Of a stretch of 64,000 nucleotides of DNA, positions 44,322-53,736 are shown in pieces. The stretch spans positions 1 to 64,000 of the forward strand of contig JAJFLQ010000064.1 of NCBI GenBank assembly GCA_021772615.1, read 5' to 3'. The notes beneath the pieces were generated by a model that saw only the letters and a list, made by a program, of their open reading frames with translations, was not told the DNA's origin and did not search any database. Each line of letters opens with the position of its first letter. Positions within the stretch are counted from its first letter, which is position 1. A program made the translations under genes and the position numbers. This stretch comes from Verrucomicrobiota bacterium. Lineage in GTDB: Bacteria > Verrucomicrobiota > Lentisphaeria > JABSQK01 > JAJFLO01.

Positions 44322-45322
44322 CAGCAACGTATCTGCCGAATTTTTCACATCTCTATGTCGAACGAGCAGCGCGTACGCACCCTGCTGCGCAGCGGTTGTT
44401 CGAACGCTTCAGTCGTGCCCGCATCGTTGCCATCGATGACTATCGCTCGGTTTTCAACCGTCGGGGGCAGGCGTTTCGAGAGCAGAAGCGGAGCGTAAAG
44501 TTGATCCTCGCAGTGAAGCAGGAACCGTTCATCTATCCCGGATCGCACTACGCGCCGGACTTCGACCAACCTAATTTCTGCTACAACGCGATGATCCTGA
44601 ACTGCATTTACGATTGCGAATACTGTTATCTCCAGGGAATGTACAGCTCGGCAAATATTGTTGTATTCGTGAACACAAAGCCTTTTTTTGATGCGGCCGA
44701 CAAAATCCGCAAGGAGCGTGGTTCGATATACTTATGTGTGTCCTACGACACCGATCTTCTCGCGTTTGAAAACATTATTCCGTATTGTCGCGAGTGGATC
44801 GAGTGGGCTGTTGACCGCCCCGACGCTTTGCTGGAGATTCGCACAAAGAGCGCGAACTTCCGCGCCATCGCCGACCTGCCCGCTCCTTCAAATGTCATAT
44901 TGGCCTGGACCCTGTCGCCCCACGATGTGTGTCTCGCGCACGAGCAGCGAACGCCGCGTCTGGCGGCTCGTCTGGCGGCCGCGAATGATGCGATTCAACG
45001 GGGCTGGCGCGTTCGACTCTGTATCGATCCGATCCTGCAGATTCGGGACTGGCGTGCGGTCTATTCGGCGTTGGTCGATCAGATCTTCGGCGCGGTGGCG
45101 GCAGAGTCGGTTGACGATTTCAGTATCGGCGTATTTCGTATGAATCAGGACTACCTGGATCGAATCCGGCGCAGTCGCGAAACCAGCGTTCTGGCGCATT
45201 ATCCGTTCGCAAACACAAAAAAAATGAGCACGTACGCTGCGGACGTGCGCGAGGACATGCTCGACCATGTCAAACATAGGATTTTGAGCTACGCTCCCGC
45301 GGCTCGTGTTTACTGTCATTAG
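44318..45322 (+). CDS. Spore photoproduct lyase-like radical SAM protein
   Basis: 334 residues from ATG 44318. The radical SAM cluster motif is Cys96-x3-Cys100-x2-Cys103 followed by Tyr104 (CIYDCEYCYLQG), exactly as in spore photoproduct lyase. Cys140 sits where the enzyme's hydrogen-donating cysteine (Cys141 in Bacillus) is found. Other matches are NFCYNAMILN and EIRTKSANF. Spore photoproduct lyase repairs the spore thymine dimer, but members in non-sporulating bacteria have unknown substrates. The longer frame from 44168 lies inside the nucleosidase gene. Confidence 0.92.
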   Translation: MTATYLPNFSHLYVERAARTHPAAQRLFERFSRARIVAIDDYRSVFNRRGQAFREQKRSVKLILAVKQEPFIYPGSHYAPDFDQPNFCYNAMILNCIYDCEYCYLQGMYSSANIVVFVNTKPFFDAADKIRKERGSIYLCVSYDTDLLAFENIIPYCREWIEWAVDRPDALLEIRTKSANFRAIADLPAPSNVILAWTLSPHDVCLAHEQRTPRLAARLAAANDAIQRGWRVRLCIDPILQIRDWRAVYSALVDQIFGAVAAESVDDFSIGVFRMNQDYLDRIRRSRETSVLAHYPFANTKKMSTYAADVREDMLDHVKHRILSYAPAARVYCH

Positions 45323-45510
45323 CGTCGGGTCCCGTGCTTCGTTGGCGTTCGCGCTTTAGCGTGCTTGCGCCACGCACATCTCGTCGAGCCCTGCGCATGG
45401 TATAGCGCAAGGCCTTTTTCACGGTGACCGGGGCCAAAGGCCTCGGGTTTCCACGGTGCATTGAGTCAACCTTCATTCCCGCATGCGTGCACAGACACGG
45501 AAACCGAATT

Positions 45511-47637
45511 ATGCCAACATTCCATGTACATGGGTTGCCGCCCAGTCTCGGTAAAGGCGCGACAGTGAAATGGCTCAGCGCTACGGCCGGCATTGCGGAA
45601 CGCGACATCGGTGCGATTTCGTATACACACGGTCACCTGCGCGCCGAGATCCGGTGTAACAATGCGCCACGTATTGCCAGAGCACTCAACCGCGCTGTTT
45701 TCGAGTACATTCCGGTGGAGGCGTGGTGCGAGGATGAAACCGTGGCTCGCAGCCCGCACAACAGCCATTTTCTGCGGCTGCTCCGATTGATTGCTCTTGA
45801 AGCTGCGGCGGAAGTTACGCGCTTTGGACGTCATGGCAGGCATCTGCCCGAGACAGGATTCGGCAAGGCGCATCTCACAAACCTTTCCATTCGCGAATCC
45901 TACGTTGGTGCCGGTGCCAGGGTGCATGTACTACTTGGGTCGCGAAACACAAACAGTCTGTTGCCATTTCATCGTCTGCGGGCCGGCGGGCCGGTGGTTT
46001 GCGTTCGCAGCGACAAGACGGGAAAGCCGAGCCGCGCGGTAGTCGGTGCTGTCGATCGGGACACGATCGAGATCATTTTGAGCTCTGCCAAGGACGCACG
46101 CGAGGACGGCGAAAGATACGATTTGTTTCCGTCGCCGGATGACGTCAGTCGCGGCCGTGAACGAGAAGCCATTGAACGGATCAGGCAGGCGCCGGACAGC
46201 AGCCGGGCCGCTGCGCTGCGCGATCATCTGCTGAACCCTGAGGTGCATGCGGCAGATGCACCGCCGCCGTGCGCCACGCCGGTCACGGCAACATTGAACC
46301 CGTCTCAGGAAGCCGCAGCTGTTTTCGCGCTGAATGCCATTGACCTTGCGATGATTCACGGTCCGCCGGGTACCGGCAAGACGACCACTGTTGTCGCGGT
46401 GATTCGCCGCGCTGTTGCGCAAGGCCGTCGCGTCCTGGCGATGGCGCCGAGCAATCTTGCCGTGGATAACATGCTCACGCGGATGACGGATATGGCGGAC
46501 ACCGTGCTGCGACTTGGACACGCGGCACGGGTCACGCCGAAGCTTCAGCGATTCGGGCTTAATCAGCGTATCGAGCAGCATCGTGACTTTGCAGCGGCAC
46601 GCGATTTATGGACGGAATCCCGGCGGCTGCATGATGCGGCACATCGGGACGGCGACTCACAAAACCGGAAGGCGATACAGGCCGAGGCAACGCGGTGCAA
46701 GAATGATGCCCGCTCGCTTGAACGCCAGATCCTGCAGTCTGTTGTCGACGCTGCGTCGGTCGTGTTCTCGACGCTCCACGGACTGGATCCACGCGCTGTC
46801 GGCGGACGCATGTTCGACCTTGGCGTAATCGACGAGGCCTGCCAATGCACCGAGCCGGCCTGTTGGATACCGGTTGTCCGTTGTGGGGCGCTGCTTCTGG
46901 CCGGTGACCACTGGCAATTGCCGCCAACAGTTATTTCGCAGGAGGCGGTAAGCGGTGGATTGGGCGTGTCTATGTTTGAGCGCCTGATGAAACTAAAAGG
47001 GCCTGGCGTATCCCGTCGCCTCGAGGTGCAGTACCGCATGCACCAGGACATTATGGCATTTTCCTCGGCGACGTTTTATGACGGCGCATTGGAGGCTGCA
47101 CCGGGAGTAGGCGAGGGCGTGCTGGCAGATCTGCCACACGTTGCAGCAACGGATCTCACAATGTCGGCGGTGCACTTCATTGACACTGCCGGTTCCGGTA
47201 GCAACGAAGAAGCAGAAACCGACACCGACAGCGTTCGGAATATAGGCGAAGCACGCCTGGTGTGCCGCAAAATCGACCAGTTGCGTGACGCCGGGGTCAA
47301 GTCGCGTGATATCGCCGTGATCGCACCGTACGCCGCCCAGGTTCGCTGTATCGATGATTTTGTCGGTGACCGTACCATCGAGGTGAATAGTATTGATGGC
47401 TTCCAGGGGCGCGAAAGCGATGTGGTTGTCATCTCCCTCGTTCGTTCCAACCGAGAGGGGAAAATAGGCTTTCTGGCCGATGTTCGCCGAATGAACGTGG
47501 CCTTAACACGAGCGCGGCGAAAACTCATTGTGATCGGCGACAGCGCCACTATCAGCCATAACGACTTCTACAGCCGCATGCTCGATTATTTCGACCGTAT
47601 TGGTGCGTATTCCGGTGTGTGGGACGAAACGCCGTGA
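45511..47637 (+). CDS. UPF1/IGHMBP2-like superfamily 1 helicase
   Basis: 708 residues from ATG 45511. The N-terminal 70 residues have an RRM/DbpA-like pattern. A beta-barrel-like region follows, then the helicase core: Q-type motif NPSQEAAAVFAL, Walker A HGPPGTGKT (about 283-291), Ia MAPSNLAVDNML, Walker B VIDEACQCTEPA, QYRMHQDIM, VNSIDGFQGRESDVVVIS and VALTRARRKLIVIGD. All catalytic motifs are intact. It resembles eukaryotic-type UPF1/SMUBP2 helicases that act on RNA or DNA 5' to 3'. It faces the NACHT-FGE gene, so it may be part of a defence or stress locus (inference). Confidence 0.9.
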   Translation: MPTFHVHGLPPSLGKGATVKWLSATAGIAERDIGAISYTHGHLRAEIRCNNAPRIARALNRAVFEYIPVEAWCEDETVARSPHNSHFLRLLRLIALEAAAEVTRFGRHGRHLPETGFGKAHLTNLSIRESYVGAGARVHVLLGSRNTNSLLPFHRLRAGGPVVCVRSDKTGKPSRAVVGAVDRDTIEIILSSAKDAREDGERYDLFPSPDDVSRGREREAIERIRQAPDSSRAAALRDHLLNPEVHAADAPPPCATPVTATLNPSQEAAAVFALNAIDLAMIHGPPGTGKTTTVVAVIRRAVAQGRRVLAMAPSNLAVDNMLTRMTDMADTVLRLGHAARVTPKLQRFGLNQRIEQHRDFAAARDLWTESRRLHDAAHRDGDSQNRKAIQAEATRCKNDARSLERQILQSVVDAASVVFSTLHGLDPRAVGGRMFDLGVIDEACQCTEPACWIPVVRCGALLLAGDHWQLPPTVISQEAVSGGLGVSMFERLMKLKGPGVSRRLEVQYRMHQDIMAFSSATFYDGALEAAPGVGEGVLADLPHVAATDLTMSAVHFIDTAGSGSNEEAETDTDSVRNIGEARLVCRKIDQLRDAGVKSRDIAVIAPYAAQVRCIDDFVGDRTIEVNSIDGFQGRESDVVVISLVRSNREGKIGFLADVRRMNVALTRARRKLIVIGDSATISHNDFYSRMLDYFDRIGAYSGVWDETP

Positions 47638-47688
47638 CAACGCATCCTCGGCCCCCCTATCTGGCGTGGACACGCACGGCTGCCGTCG

Positions 47689-50460
47689 TTACATTGCGAT
47701 GACAATGCGAAAGCCGATACCGTTGCTGATATTATCTGGTGAGCACCGATGGCGAAAGGCGCAACGCACGACACCGGCAGAATCCATAAACGAGCCGCCG
47801 CGCAAGCCGCGCAATATATCCTTCGGCGCGTCAAGCCGCTCACCGCCGGATACCGGATTATAGGGGTACTTGAAATCGGTTTTACCCCAGACCTTGCCCC
47901 AGCAGTTGCGGGTCCACTCCCAGACATTGCCGCTCATTTCTTCACAGCCATAGGGACTCTCGCCGAGCGGAAAGCAGCCTACCGGATTGGTGGCATCGAG
48001 GTTATTGATGGAATAATTCGCCATGTTCAGTTCGATGTGATCTCCCCAGGGATATCGAAAATGCGTGCGGCTGTTGTCTCGCTCTTCAACCTTGCGGCTG
48101 GCTTGTTGTATAAATTTCTCGATGGTCACAAATACCGGTTCATGCGGGATATTTACACCGCCCCGAGACGCCTTTTCCCATTCTGCCTCTGACGGCAGTT
48201 TTACCTGCAGATTTCGCGGCAGCCATGAGGCTTCCTGCCACCGCGTCGTAAGCCACCGCGTAAAGGCAAGAGCTTCGTACCACGTTAGGCCCACAACCGG
48301 GTGATTGGATAAATCAAAGGGCGAATCATAACGGTGAGGCCCCTTCCGCGGCTGCGTGTCGGATCGGCCTTTTATTCCACCCTCTGTCCATATGCCGCCT
48401 CGAACCGCCTCGGGCCACAACTCCGTGTCGTTGTAGCAACCGCTGTCGACAAATTCGGAGAATTGCGCATTTGTGATCGGAAATCGGGAAATCCAGTAGC
48501 CGTAACGTAGCGCTTTGTTCAGATGCAGCGGTTTCTCTTCGATATACTCGTCACTGCCCATCCAGAACGACCCACGCGGGATATAGCAGAATTGCATCTG
48601 ATCGACATGCTTTACCTCGCGCCTGGGGTCGCCGATATGGGCGAGAAGATTGCCGGCTTCTGTACGACGTGCCGGCTTAAGCGTACCCGTAGCGAGGCTC
48701 GTGAGATGCGAGCACAATCGCATGATGAAGACCTTGCCGCCGTCCGGATGCCCTTCATCGTGTATAATATGGATCCTGTCGATCAACGACGCCAATCGCG
48801 CTGCCCACAAGACGAAGTGCTCACCGTTGATCACGTGGCTGAGATCCGTGGGGCAGAGGGAATAGGCGATATCAAGCAGGCGCGGACGACTTCGCCGGTT
48901 GTAAAGGAGCTCTTCGCCGGCGTACTGCGCCACGTCCGCCCAGTAATCTCCCTGGGGCGCAAGTGCGGCGAATTGATGAAGGCAGTCGCGACCGTTAATG
49001 AGATGGCAACCGGCCAGATAGTGCTGCAGCTCGATATTCACGCAGCGAAAGGGACCCGGATGTTCGCAAAACCCACCGACGCCCGTGAACAACGTGCCGC
49101 ATGTGTCGAACCGGCGGAGAAAAGCGGCAGCCGATTCGGCACTGCCAAGGTATTGCTTCTGCTCCAGCACCCCGACAAGCCGTTGAAACCCAACCTCTGC
49201 ATTGTCGGGATCTTTCTGCGCATTGCGATGGGCTTCGAAAGCGATCGCTTCGATCACAGTTCGGCAACGATGCTGCTCGCATACGGCGGTTTCTGACGAC
49301 GATGGTGTGTCGCAGGTGCCGTTTCGTGCGGCAGGTGTGCATCGCTGCAGCATGATATTCACCAGGCTGTCATAGACCTGTACATGGTGGTCAGATAACG
49401 CCATTCGCTGATGGTGCAGAACGCCGATTGCGGCCAACAACGATGGGCACGCCGCCAGCGGCCTCAGCCGAGTTGACAACGCCGCAGTAGTGAAATCGTC
49501 AATACGCTCGTCAATCCGATCGCTCTTGATTCGGCCCAATACCCCCAGGAGCCCATACCAGTTTGCTGCAAAACGTTTTATCTGGCGGGTGCGGAACGGT
49601 GCAATGTCGTACCGCTGAAATCCAGACAACAGATCCGTGCCGGTATAGGTGTGCGGGCAGCAGGTGATGATGAGTCGCGGCGGCTTGTAGCGGCGCAGAA
49701 ATGCAACCACCGCCGAAACAGCGCCCTCGCGCACCTCCGCAGCAACTTCATCGATGCCATCTACCGCGATCAGGCAACCCTGCGATTCAATGGCTTGAAA
49801 CAACGGGCGCTCAAACGTTTTGAGATCCATGGCGAGCATGTCATCACGAATCTGGTCCAATAGAATGTCTGCAGCCGAGTCGGACCGAAGCGTAGTCCCG
49901 CTCTGTGTCGCGCGCAGCAGACGTTCGGACAGGTCTCGTGCCTGTATGTATATCGGCAATATGTCACCGAAGTTGTGGCGTTCGGCGTCGCTTCGAGGAG
50001 AAGAGACATGCGTGAGACCCGAAATGAGATGTCGCAGAAAGCTGCTCTTGCCGCTTCCGGCATGGCCGGTCACTACCAGCCGTGGGCAACCGGCTGCCGC
50101 TTCGAGCAGCGACATTGGTCGCTTGTTCTTTTCGGTGCCCGGACGAATGGCTGCAAGTTGCGTACGTTCGTCTTGCGGTGTTGCGTCATCCACCATCGTG
50201 GTCGTGTTTGCTGCCACATAGAGCTGGTCCAGTGCGAATGACTGGTTATCTGCCGTCGGAAAACCAACGCTGGTAAGGTCGCTGTGCTGACATATCTGGT
50301 GCAGGCGTTTCAGATAGACGTGTCGCAGCGTACAATCGAGATCGGCATCTGGGGTGGATGTCGCCAATCGAAAAGCGGAATGTTGGTCACTGCCTGGTTG
50401 TGAAGCAATAGTCATAATTCGCAAATGGTAGTTGACAGGTCCTGTCATGGGGCAATGCAA
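47689..50460 (-). CDS. NACHT-type STAND NTPase fused to a formylglycine-enzyme-like (SUMF1/FGE) domain
   Basis: Up to 923 residues; alternative starts at 50448 and 50415. An N-terminal region of about 120 residues is followed by a NACHT NTPase: Walker A GHAGSGKS (132-139), Walker B with CLIAVDGIDEVA (DGIDE 234-238) and sensor RLIITCCPHTY. A winged-helix/helical part runs to about 640. The C-terminal FGE-like domain (about 650-923) has FCYIPRGSFWMGSDE, FPITNAQFSEFVDSG, HPVVGLTWYEALAFTRWL, RYPWGD, GNVWEWTRNCWGK, LRGGSF and GFRIVIAM. The FGE catalytic cysteine pair is not evident, so it is likely a ligand-binding or target-recognition module. Confidence 0.88.
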   Translation of the reverse strand: MHCPMTGPVNYHLRIMTIASQPGSDQHSAFRLATSTPDADLDCTLRHVYLKRLHQICQHSDLTSVGFPTADNQSFALDQLYVAANTTTMVDDATPQDERTQLAAIRPGTEKNKRPMSLLEAAAGCPRLVVTGHAGSGKSSFLRHLISGLTHVSSPRSDAERHNFGDILPIYIQARDLSERLLRATQSGTTLRSDSAADILLDQIRDDMLAMDLKTFERPLFQAIESQGCLIAVDGIDEVAAEVREGAVSAVVAFLRRYKPPRLIITCCPHTYTGTDLLSGFQRYDIAPFRTRQIKRFAANWYGLLGVLGRIKSDRIDERIDDFTTAALSTRLRPLAACPSLLAAIGVLHHQRMALSDHHVQVYDSLVNIMLQRCTPAARNGTCDTPSSSETAVCEQHRCRTVIEAIAFEAHRNAQKDPDNAEVGFQRLVGVLEQKQYLGSAESAAAFLRRFDTCGTLFTGVGGFCEHPGPFRCVNIELQHYLAGCHLINGRDCLHQFAALAPQGDYWADVAQYAGEELLYNRRSRPRLLDIAYSLCPTDLSHVINGEHFVLWAARLASLIDRIHIIHDEGHPDGGKVFIMRLCSHLTSLATGTLKPARRTEAGNLLAHIGDPRREVKHVDQMQFCYIPRGSFWMGSDEYIEEKPLHLNKALRYGYWISRFPITNAQFSEFVDSGCYNDTELWPEAVRGGIWTEGGIKGRSDTQPRKGPHRYDSPFDLSNHPVVGLTWYEALAFTRWLTTRWQEASWLPRNLQVKLPSEAEWEKASRGGVNIPHEPVFVTIEKFIQQASRKVEERDNSRTHFRYPWGDHIELNMANYSINNLDATNPVGCFPLGESPYGCEEMSGNVWEWTRNCWGKVWGKTDFKYPYNPVSGGERLDAPKDILRGLRGGSFMDSAGVVRCAFRHRCSPDNISNGIGFRIVIAM

Positions 50461-50597
50461 GGGCGTTGCGCCTCATAAAGTAAACGAAGCTCCGGCATTG
50501 TCCAATGGAGTCGTCTTTATCGTATTTACATCTGTTGTATCGTGCGGAAGGCGAAACATATTACGGCTGCGTTTTTGATTGGTTTCTACAGGTGCAA

Positions 50598-51557
50598 ATG
50601 TTGACAACTATAAACGATGCAGCGAATTTTTGTCGACAGCTGGCAACGATTCTTGACTCTGGCGTACCGGTGAGTCGCGGACTGAAGCTGCTTGAACAGC
50701 AGGCTGGCGTAGATTGTGGTGCGCGAATTCTGCAGCTGCGTCGGCTGGTAGACGATGGAACGCCCCTCCATCGCGCCGTGCTGTCGTTACCGGAGATCTT
50801 TTCGCCGGACGACGCTGATATCCTGCGAATCGCAGAGAGCTGCGGCCGAGTCGATTTCGCGCTGCGCAAGCTTGGCGATGTGAAAGGCAAGTGGCGGCAA
50901 CGCAGCAGAAGGGTCGCGGCGAAGTCACTGTATCCGGTATTGATCTATCATGTGGCCGTCGGTATTGCGGCCACGGTAACCTTTGTGTTCGACGGTCCGG
51001 TAGAAGCGGGTCTGCGATGTGCCGCCGGCCTGGCGCCGTTTTATCTGGCGGCGTGTGTTCTGACGGCTGCACGCCATGTCGCGCGCCTCTACCCGGGTGT
51101 GAATCGGATGCTGCAGCGCGCGATTTATTTTATGCCATGCGCCCATGGAGTGGTCGTAAAACTCGGTTTGGCGCGGTATTGGTGGTCGCTCCAAATCCTG
51201 GCGGATGTTGGTGCCGGCGGCGCAAAAGCGGCGACGATTGCCGCTGCTGCCAGCGGCAACGCTGTATTGCGACAGAAATTTGACACTGTGGCCGATGCGA
51301 TTCGGTCGGGAGATAGCTTTGCATCTGGTCTCGAACGACTGTCGTTCGTCTCGGCCGCAACCGTCGAAATGATCGCTGCCGGCGAGGAGTGCGGACGTCT
51401 GCCGGATATGCTGGAGAAGGTCGCAGCCGCTGCGGATGCGGATGCCGAACGTGCACTTATTAATATTGAAAAATGGATACCACAGCTTGTTTACGGGCTC
51501 GTGATGATCTGGATCGCGGCATTGATATGTGATATCGCCGCGTTGCGCTCAATGTAA
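50598..51557 (+). CDS. GspF/PilC-like membrane protein
   Basis: 319 residues from ATG 50598, preceded by AGGTG; an upstream in-frame ATG at 50505 is also possible. Two T2SS-F domains can be seen: the first with FCRQLATILDSGVPVSRGLKLLEQQ and ADILRIAESCGRVDFALRKLGD, the second with YWWSLQILADVGAGGAKAATIAA and VEMIAAGEECGRLPDMLEKVA. There are about three membrane segments. No GspE ATPase or pilin is encoded nearby, so it is an orphan member. It lies 27 bp upstream of mlaE, on the same strand, and is probably cotranscribed with the Mla genes. Confidence 0.85.
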   Translation: MLTTINDAANFCRQLATILDSGVPVSRGLKLLEQQAGVDCGARILQLRRLVDDGTPLHRAVLSLPEIFSPDDADILRIAESCGRVDFALRKLGDVKGKWRQRSRRVAAKSLYPVLIYHVAVGIAATVTFVFDGPVEAGLRCAAGLAPFYLAACVLTAARHVARLYPGVNRMLQRAIYFMPCAHGVVVKLGLARYWWSLQILADVGAGGAKAATIAAAASGNAVLRQKFDTVADAIRSGDSFASGLERLSFVSAATVEMIAAGEECGRLPDMLEKVAAAADADAERALINIEKWIPQLVYGLVMIWIAALICDIAALRSM

Positions 51558-51584
51558 CGACGCCGCACATAACGGTGACGCCAA

Positions 51585-52364
51585 ATGGTACGAACAATCG
51601 GAAGAAGCACAATCGACTCGGTGCGTTATCTGGGACGTTTGTCAATATTCACGACGACGGCGACGATGCTGATATTTACGCGACCGCTGAAATTCAGGCG
51701 CATACTCGAACACCTGTATTTCATCGGCTTTCTCTCGGTGTTCGTGGTCTCGCTTACAGCTTTTTTTACGGGAATGGTATTGGGACTACAAGGCTACAAT
51801 TCGCTGTCGAAAATAGGATCGGAAGGCTTGCTCGGCAGCACCGTCGCGCTGAGCCTGATTCGGGAGCTGGGGCCGGTACTTGCAGCATTGATGATCACCG
51901 GTCGCGCCGGCTCCGCGATCGCAGCGAATATCGGTGCGATGCGCGTGTCCGAGCAGATTGATGCGCTGGATACGATGGACATCAACCCGATTAAATTTCT
52001 GGTATCGCCCCGCATTGTGGCCGCTCTCATTTCTGTACCGTTGTTGACCGCGATTTTCGATTTGGTCGGCATATTTGGCGGCTACGTGTCCGGTGTTGTC
52101 ATGCTCGGTGTGAGCCCGGGGTCGTTCATAAACAGCATGCTCACGTACACCGATCTCAATGACGTGATCAGCGGTCTTGTAAAGCCTGTTTTTTTTGGCT
52201 TTGCGATGGCAACGATATGTTGTTACCGTGGGTTTTATTGCGATACGTTACGACCGGGCACACGCGGCGCTGAAGCCGTGAGTCTGGCGACAACAAGTGC
52301 GGTTGTCACCGTAAGCGTCGTGATATTGGTTTCGGATTACGTTCTTACCGCATTACTAATGTAG
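51585..52364 (+). CDS. mlaE: Phospholipid ABC transporter permease MlaE
   Basis: 259 residues with five to six membrane helices, beginning MVRTIGRSTIDSVRYLGRL. MlaE marks are FTGMVLGLQGYNSLSKIG, VALSLIRELGPVLAALMITGRAGSAIAANIGAMRVSEQIDAL and FLVSPRIVAALISVPLLTAIFD, with GFYCDTLRPGTRGAEAVSLATTSAVV at the end. It forms the membrane core of the MlaFEDB-type complex that moves phospholipids between the two membranes. Gene order mlaE, mlaF, mlaD, mlaC, mlaA is close to that in other diderms. MlaF follows after 9 bp. Confidence 0.95.
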   Translation: MVRTIGRSTIDSVRYLGRLSIFTTTATMLIFTRPLKFRRILEHLYFIGFLSVFVVSLTAFFTGMVLGLQGYNSLSKIGSEGLLGSTVALSLIRELGPVLAALMITGRAGSAIAANIGAMRVSEQIDALDTMDINPIKFLVSPRIVAALISVPLLTAIFDLVGIFGGYVSGVVMLGVSPGSFINSMLTYTDLNDVISGLVKPVFFGFAMATICCYRGFYCDTLRPGTRGAEAVSLATTSAVVTVSVVILVSDYVLTALLM

Positions 52365-52373
52365 GTGTTGCCG

Positions 52374-53576
52374 ATGGAGACTCCGATTATTCAGCTTGTT
52401 GATGTCCACAAGCGCTTCGGCGACACTGTGGTGCTGGACGGCGTCACGTTCGATATCGACAGCGGGAGCATCACCACGATTATCGGCAAGAGCGGTACGG
52501 GCAAGTCAGTGCTGCTGAAGCATATCATCGGATTGATGACGCCGGATTCCGGCGACATACTGTTCAAGGGCCGTTCGATCCTGAGCATGTCAAAAGTCGA
52601 CAGGAGCCGATTGCGTTCGCAGATCGGCTATCTTTTTCAAAGTGTCGCCTTGTTTGATTCGATGACCGTTTTCGACAACGTTGCGCTGCCGTTACGGGAG
52701 AAGACCGCCAGGAACGAAAAAGAAATCAAGCACCTGGTCGAAGAAATTCTAACGAAGCTCGAGATTGCCGATACCGCAAAAAAGTATCCAGCCGAAATCT
52801 CGGGCGGCATGCGCAAGCGCGTCGGACTTGCACGGGCGCTGATCACGAAACCCAAAGTAGTGTTGTTCGACGAGCCGACCAGCGGTCTGGATCCGATTCG
52901 CAGAAATGCCGTGCACAGTATGATCGCGCATATGCAGGGGAAATTCGCATTCAGCGCCGTGATCGTAAGCCATGAGATACCGGAAGTATTTTATCTTTCT
53001 CACAAGATTGTGATGCTTCACGGGGGGATGGTTTATGCCAACGGCACGCCGGACGAAATCATGACTACGGATGATCCTGTGGTGCGGGGTTTCATTCGCG
53101 GCACGGACGCCGAGACTGACGATATTACGGGCATGCTGAAGCGGCATTCCATTATCGACCGGCTCCTCGACACGCAGATATTCTCGACCGACACTGATGA
53201 CACCTGCAATTTTGTTGTATTCAAGATCGAAAATCTTGATGCCATCAATGAACAGCTGGGCTTCATTGAGGGTCAGAAATGTTGTCAGCAGGTCGCTCGC
53301 AAGATTGATAGCAAGCTTTCGTCAATCGGCGATAGCTCGAAATACAGCGATGACATCATTGTCGTTATGGTTCCCGATGAGGCGCTCGAGCGTGCCCATT
53401 CACTGATCAACGTCATGAGCCGCGAGATGTGCGAGGGTGACAACCCGGAAAACGGGGAAACGCTACGGTGTACACTTAGCGTGCGAATCTGCACATCGGT
53501 CGGGCACGATTCCATTGACGAAGTCGTGAAAGGGGCTGCGGGTGAGACGCAGATGATTACGAGGGTCCACATTTGA
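52374..53576 (+). CDS. mlaF: MlaF ATPase fused to a degenerate GGDEF domain
   Basis: 400 residues from ATG 52374, after a GTAGGTG ribosome-binding site; the earlier GTG at 52365 is unlikely. Residues 1-250 are a complete MlaF ATPase: Walker A GKSGTGKS (38-45), signature ISGGMRKR, Walker B VVLFDEPTSGLDP and the switch His200. Residues about 265-397 are an added GGDEF-like fold: FKIENLDAINEQLGFIEGQKCCQQVARK matches the N-terminal GGDEF helices, KYSDDIIVVMVPDE replaces the GGDEF loop, and CTLSVRICTSVGHDSIDEVV matches its end. The catalytic loop is lost, so it is not a cyclase; a nucleotide- or protein-binding role is plausible. Confidence 0.92.
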   Translation: METPIIQLVDVHKRFGDTVVLDGVTFDIDSGSITTIIGKSGTGKSVLLKHIIGLMTPDSGDILFKGRSILSMSKVDRSRLRSQIGYLFQSVALFDSMTVFDNVALPLREKTARNEKEIKHLVEEILTKLEIADTAKKYPAEISGGMRKRVGLARALITKPKVVLFDEPTSGLDPIRRNAVHSMIAHMQGKFAFSAVIVSHEIPEVFYLSHKIVMLHGGMVYANGTPDEIMTTDDPVVRGFIRGTDAETDDITGMLKRHSIIDRLLDTQIFSTDTDDTCNFVVFKIENLDAINEQLGFIEGQKCCQQVARKIDSKLSSIGDSSKYSDDIIVVMVPDEALERAHSLINVMSREMCEGDNPENGETLRCTLSVRICTSVGHDSIDEVVKGAAGETQMITRVHI

Positions 53577-53736
53577 CAACGTACCTGCCGTAAAGGGCTC
53601 GTGAAATCTCGGTGTCGCGGGTTGTGTATCTCGGGGTGCGTGAAACAATTGGATTGACGGCGAGGGGATGGTCACTATATTTGACGATGCGACCAGTGTA
53701 CCGTGCACCGGGCCGGATAGTGAGGGAGGCAATTAA
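53577..53736 (+). other. 160-bp gap inside the Mla cluster
   Basis: The only sizeable gap in the Mla cluster. It has no coding frame. It contains the GGGAGGCAATTAA ribosome-binding context for mlaD. A separate promoter for mlaD-C-A could lie here; I cannot point to one. Confidence 0.4.

Noticed and set aside
45411..45440. AGGCCTTT/AAAGGCCT inverted repeat before the helicase gene
   Set aside because: The stem is eight pairs with a large loop and has no T-tract, so it is too weak to call a terminator.
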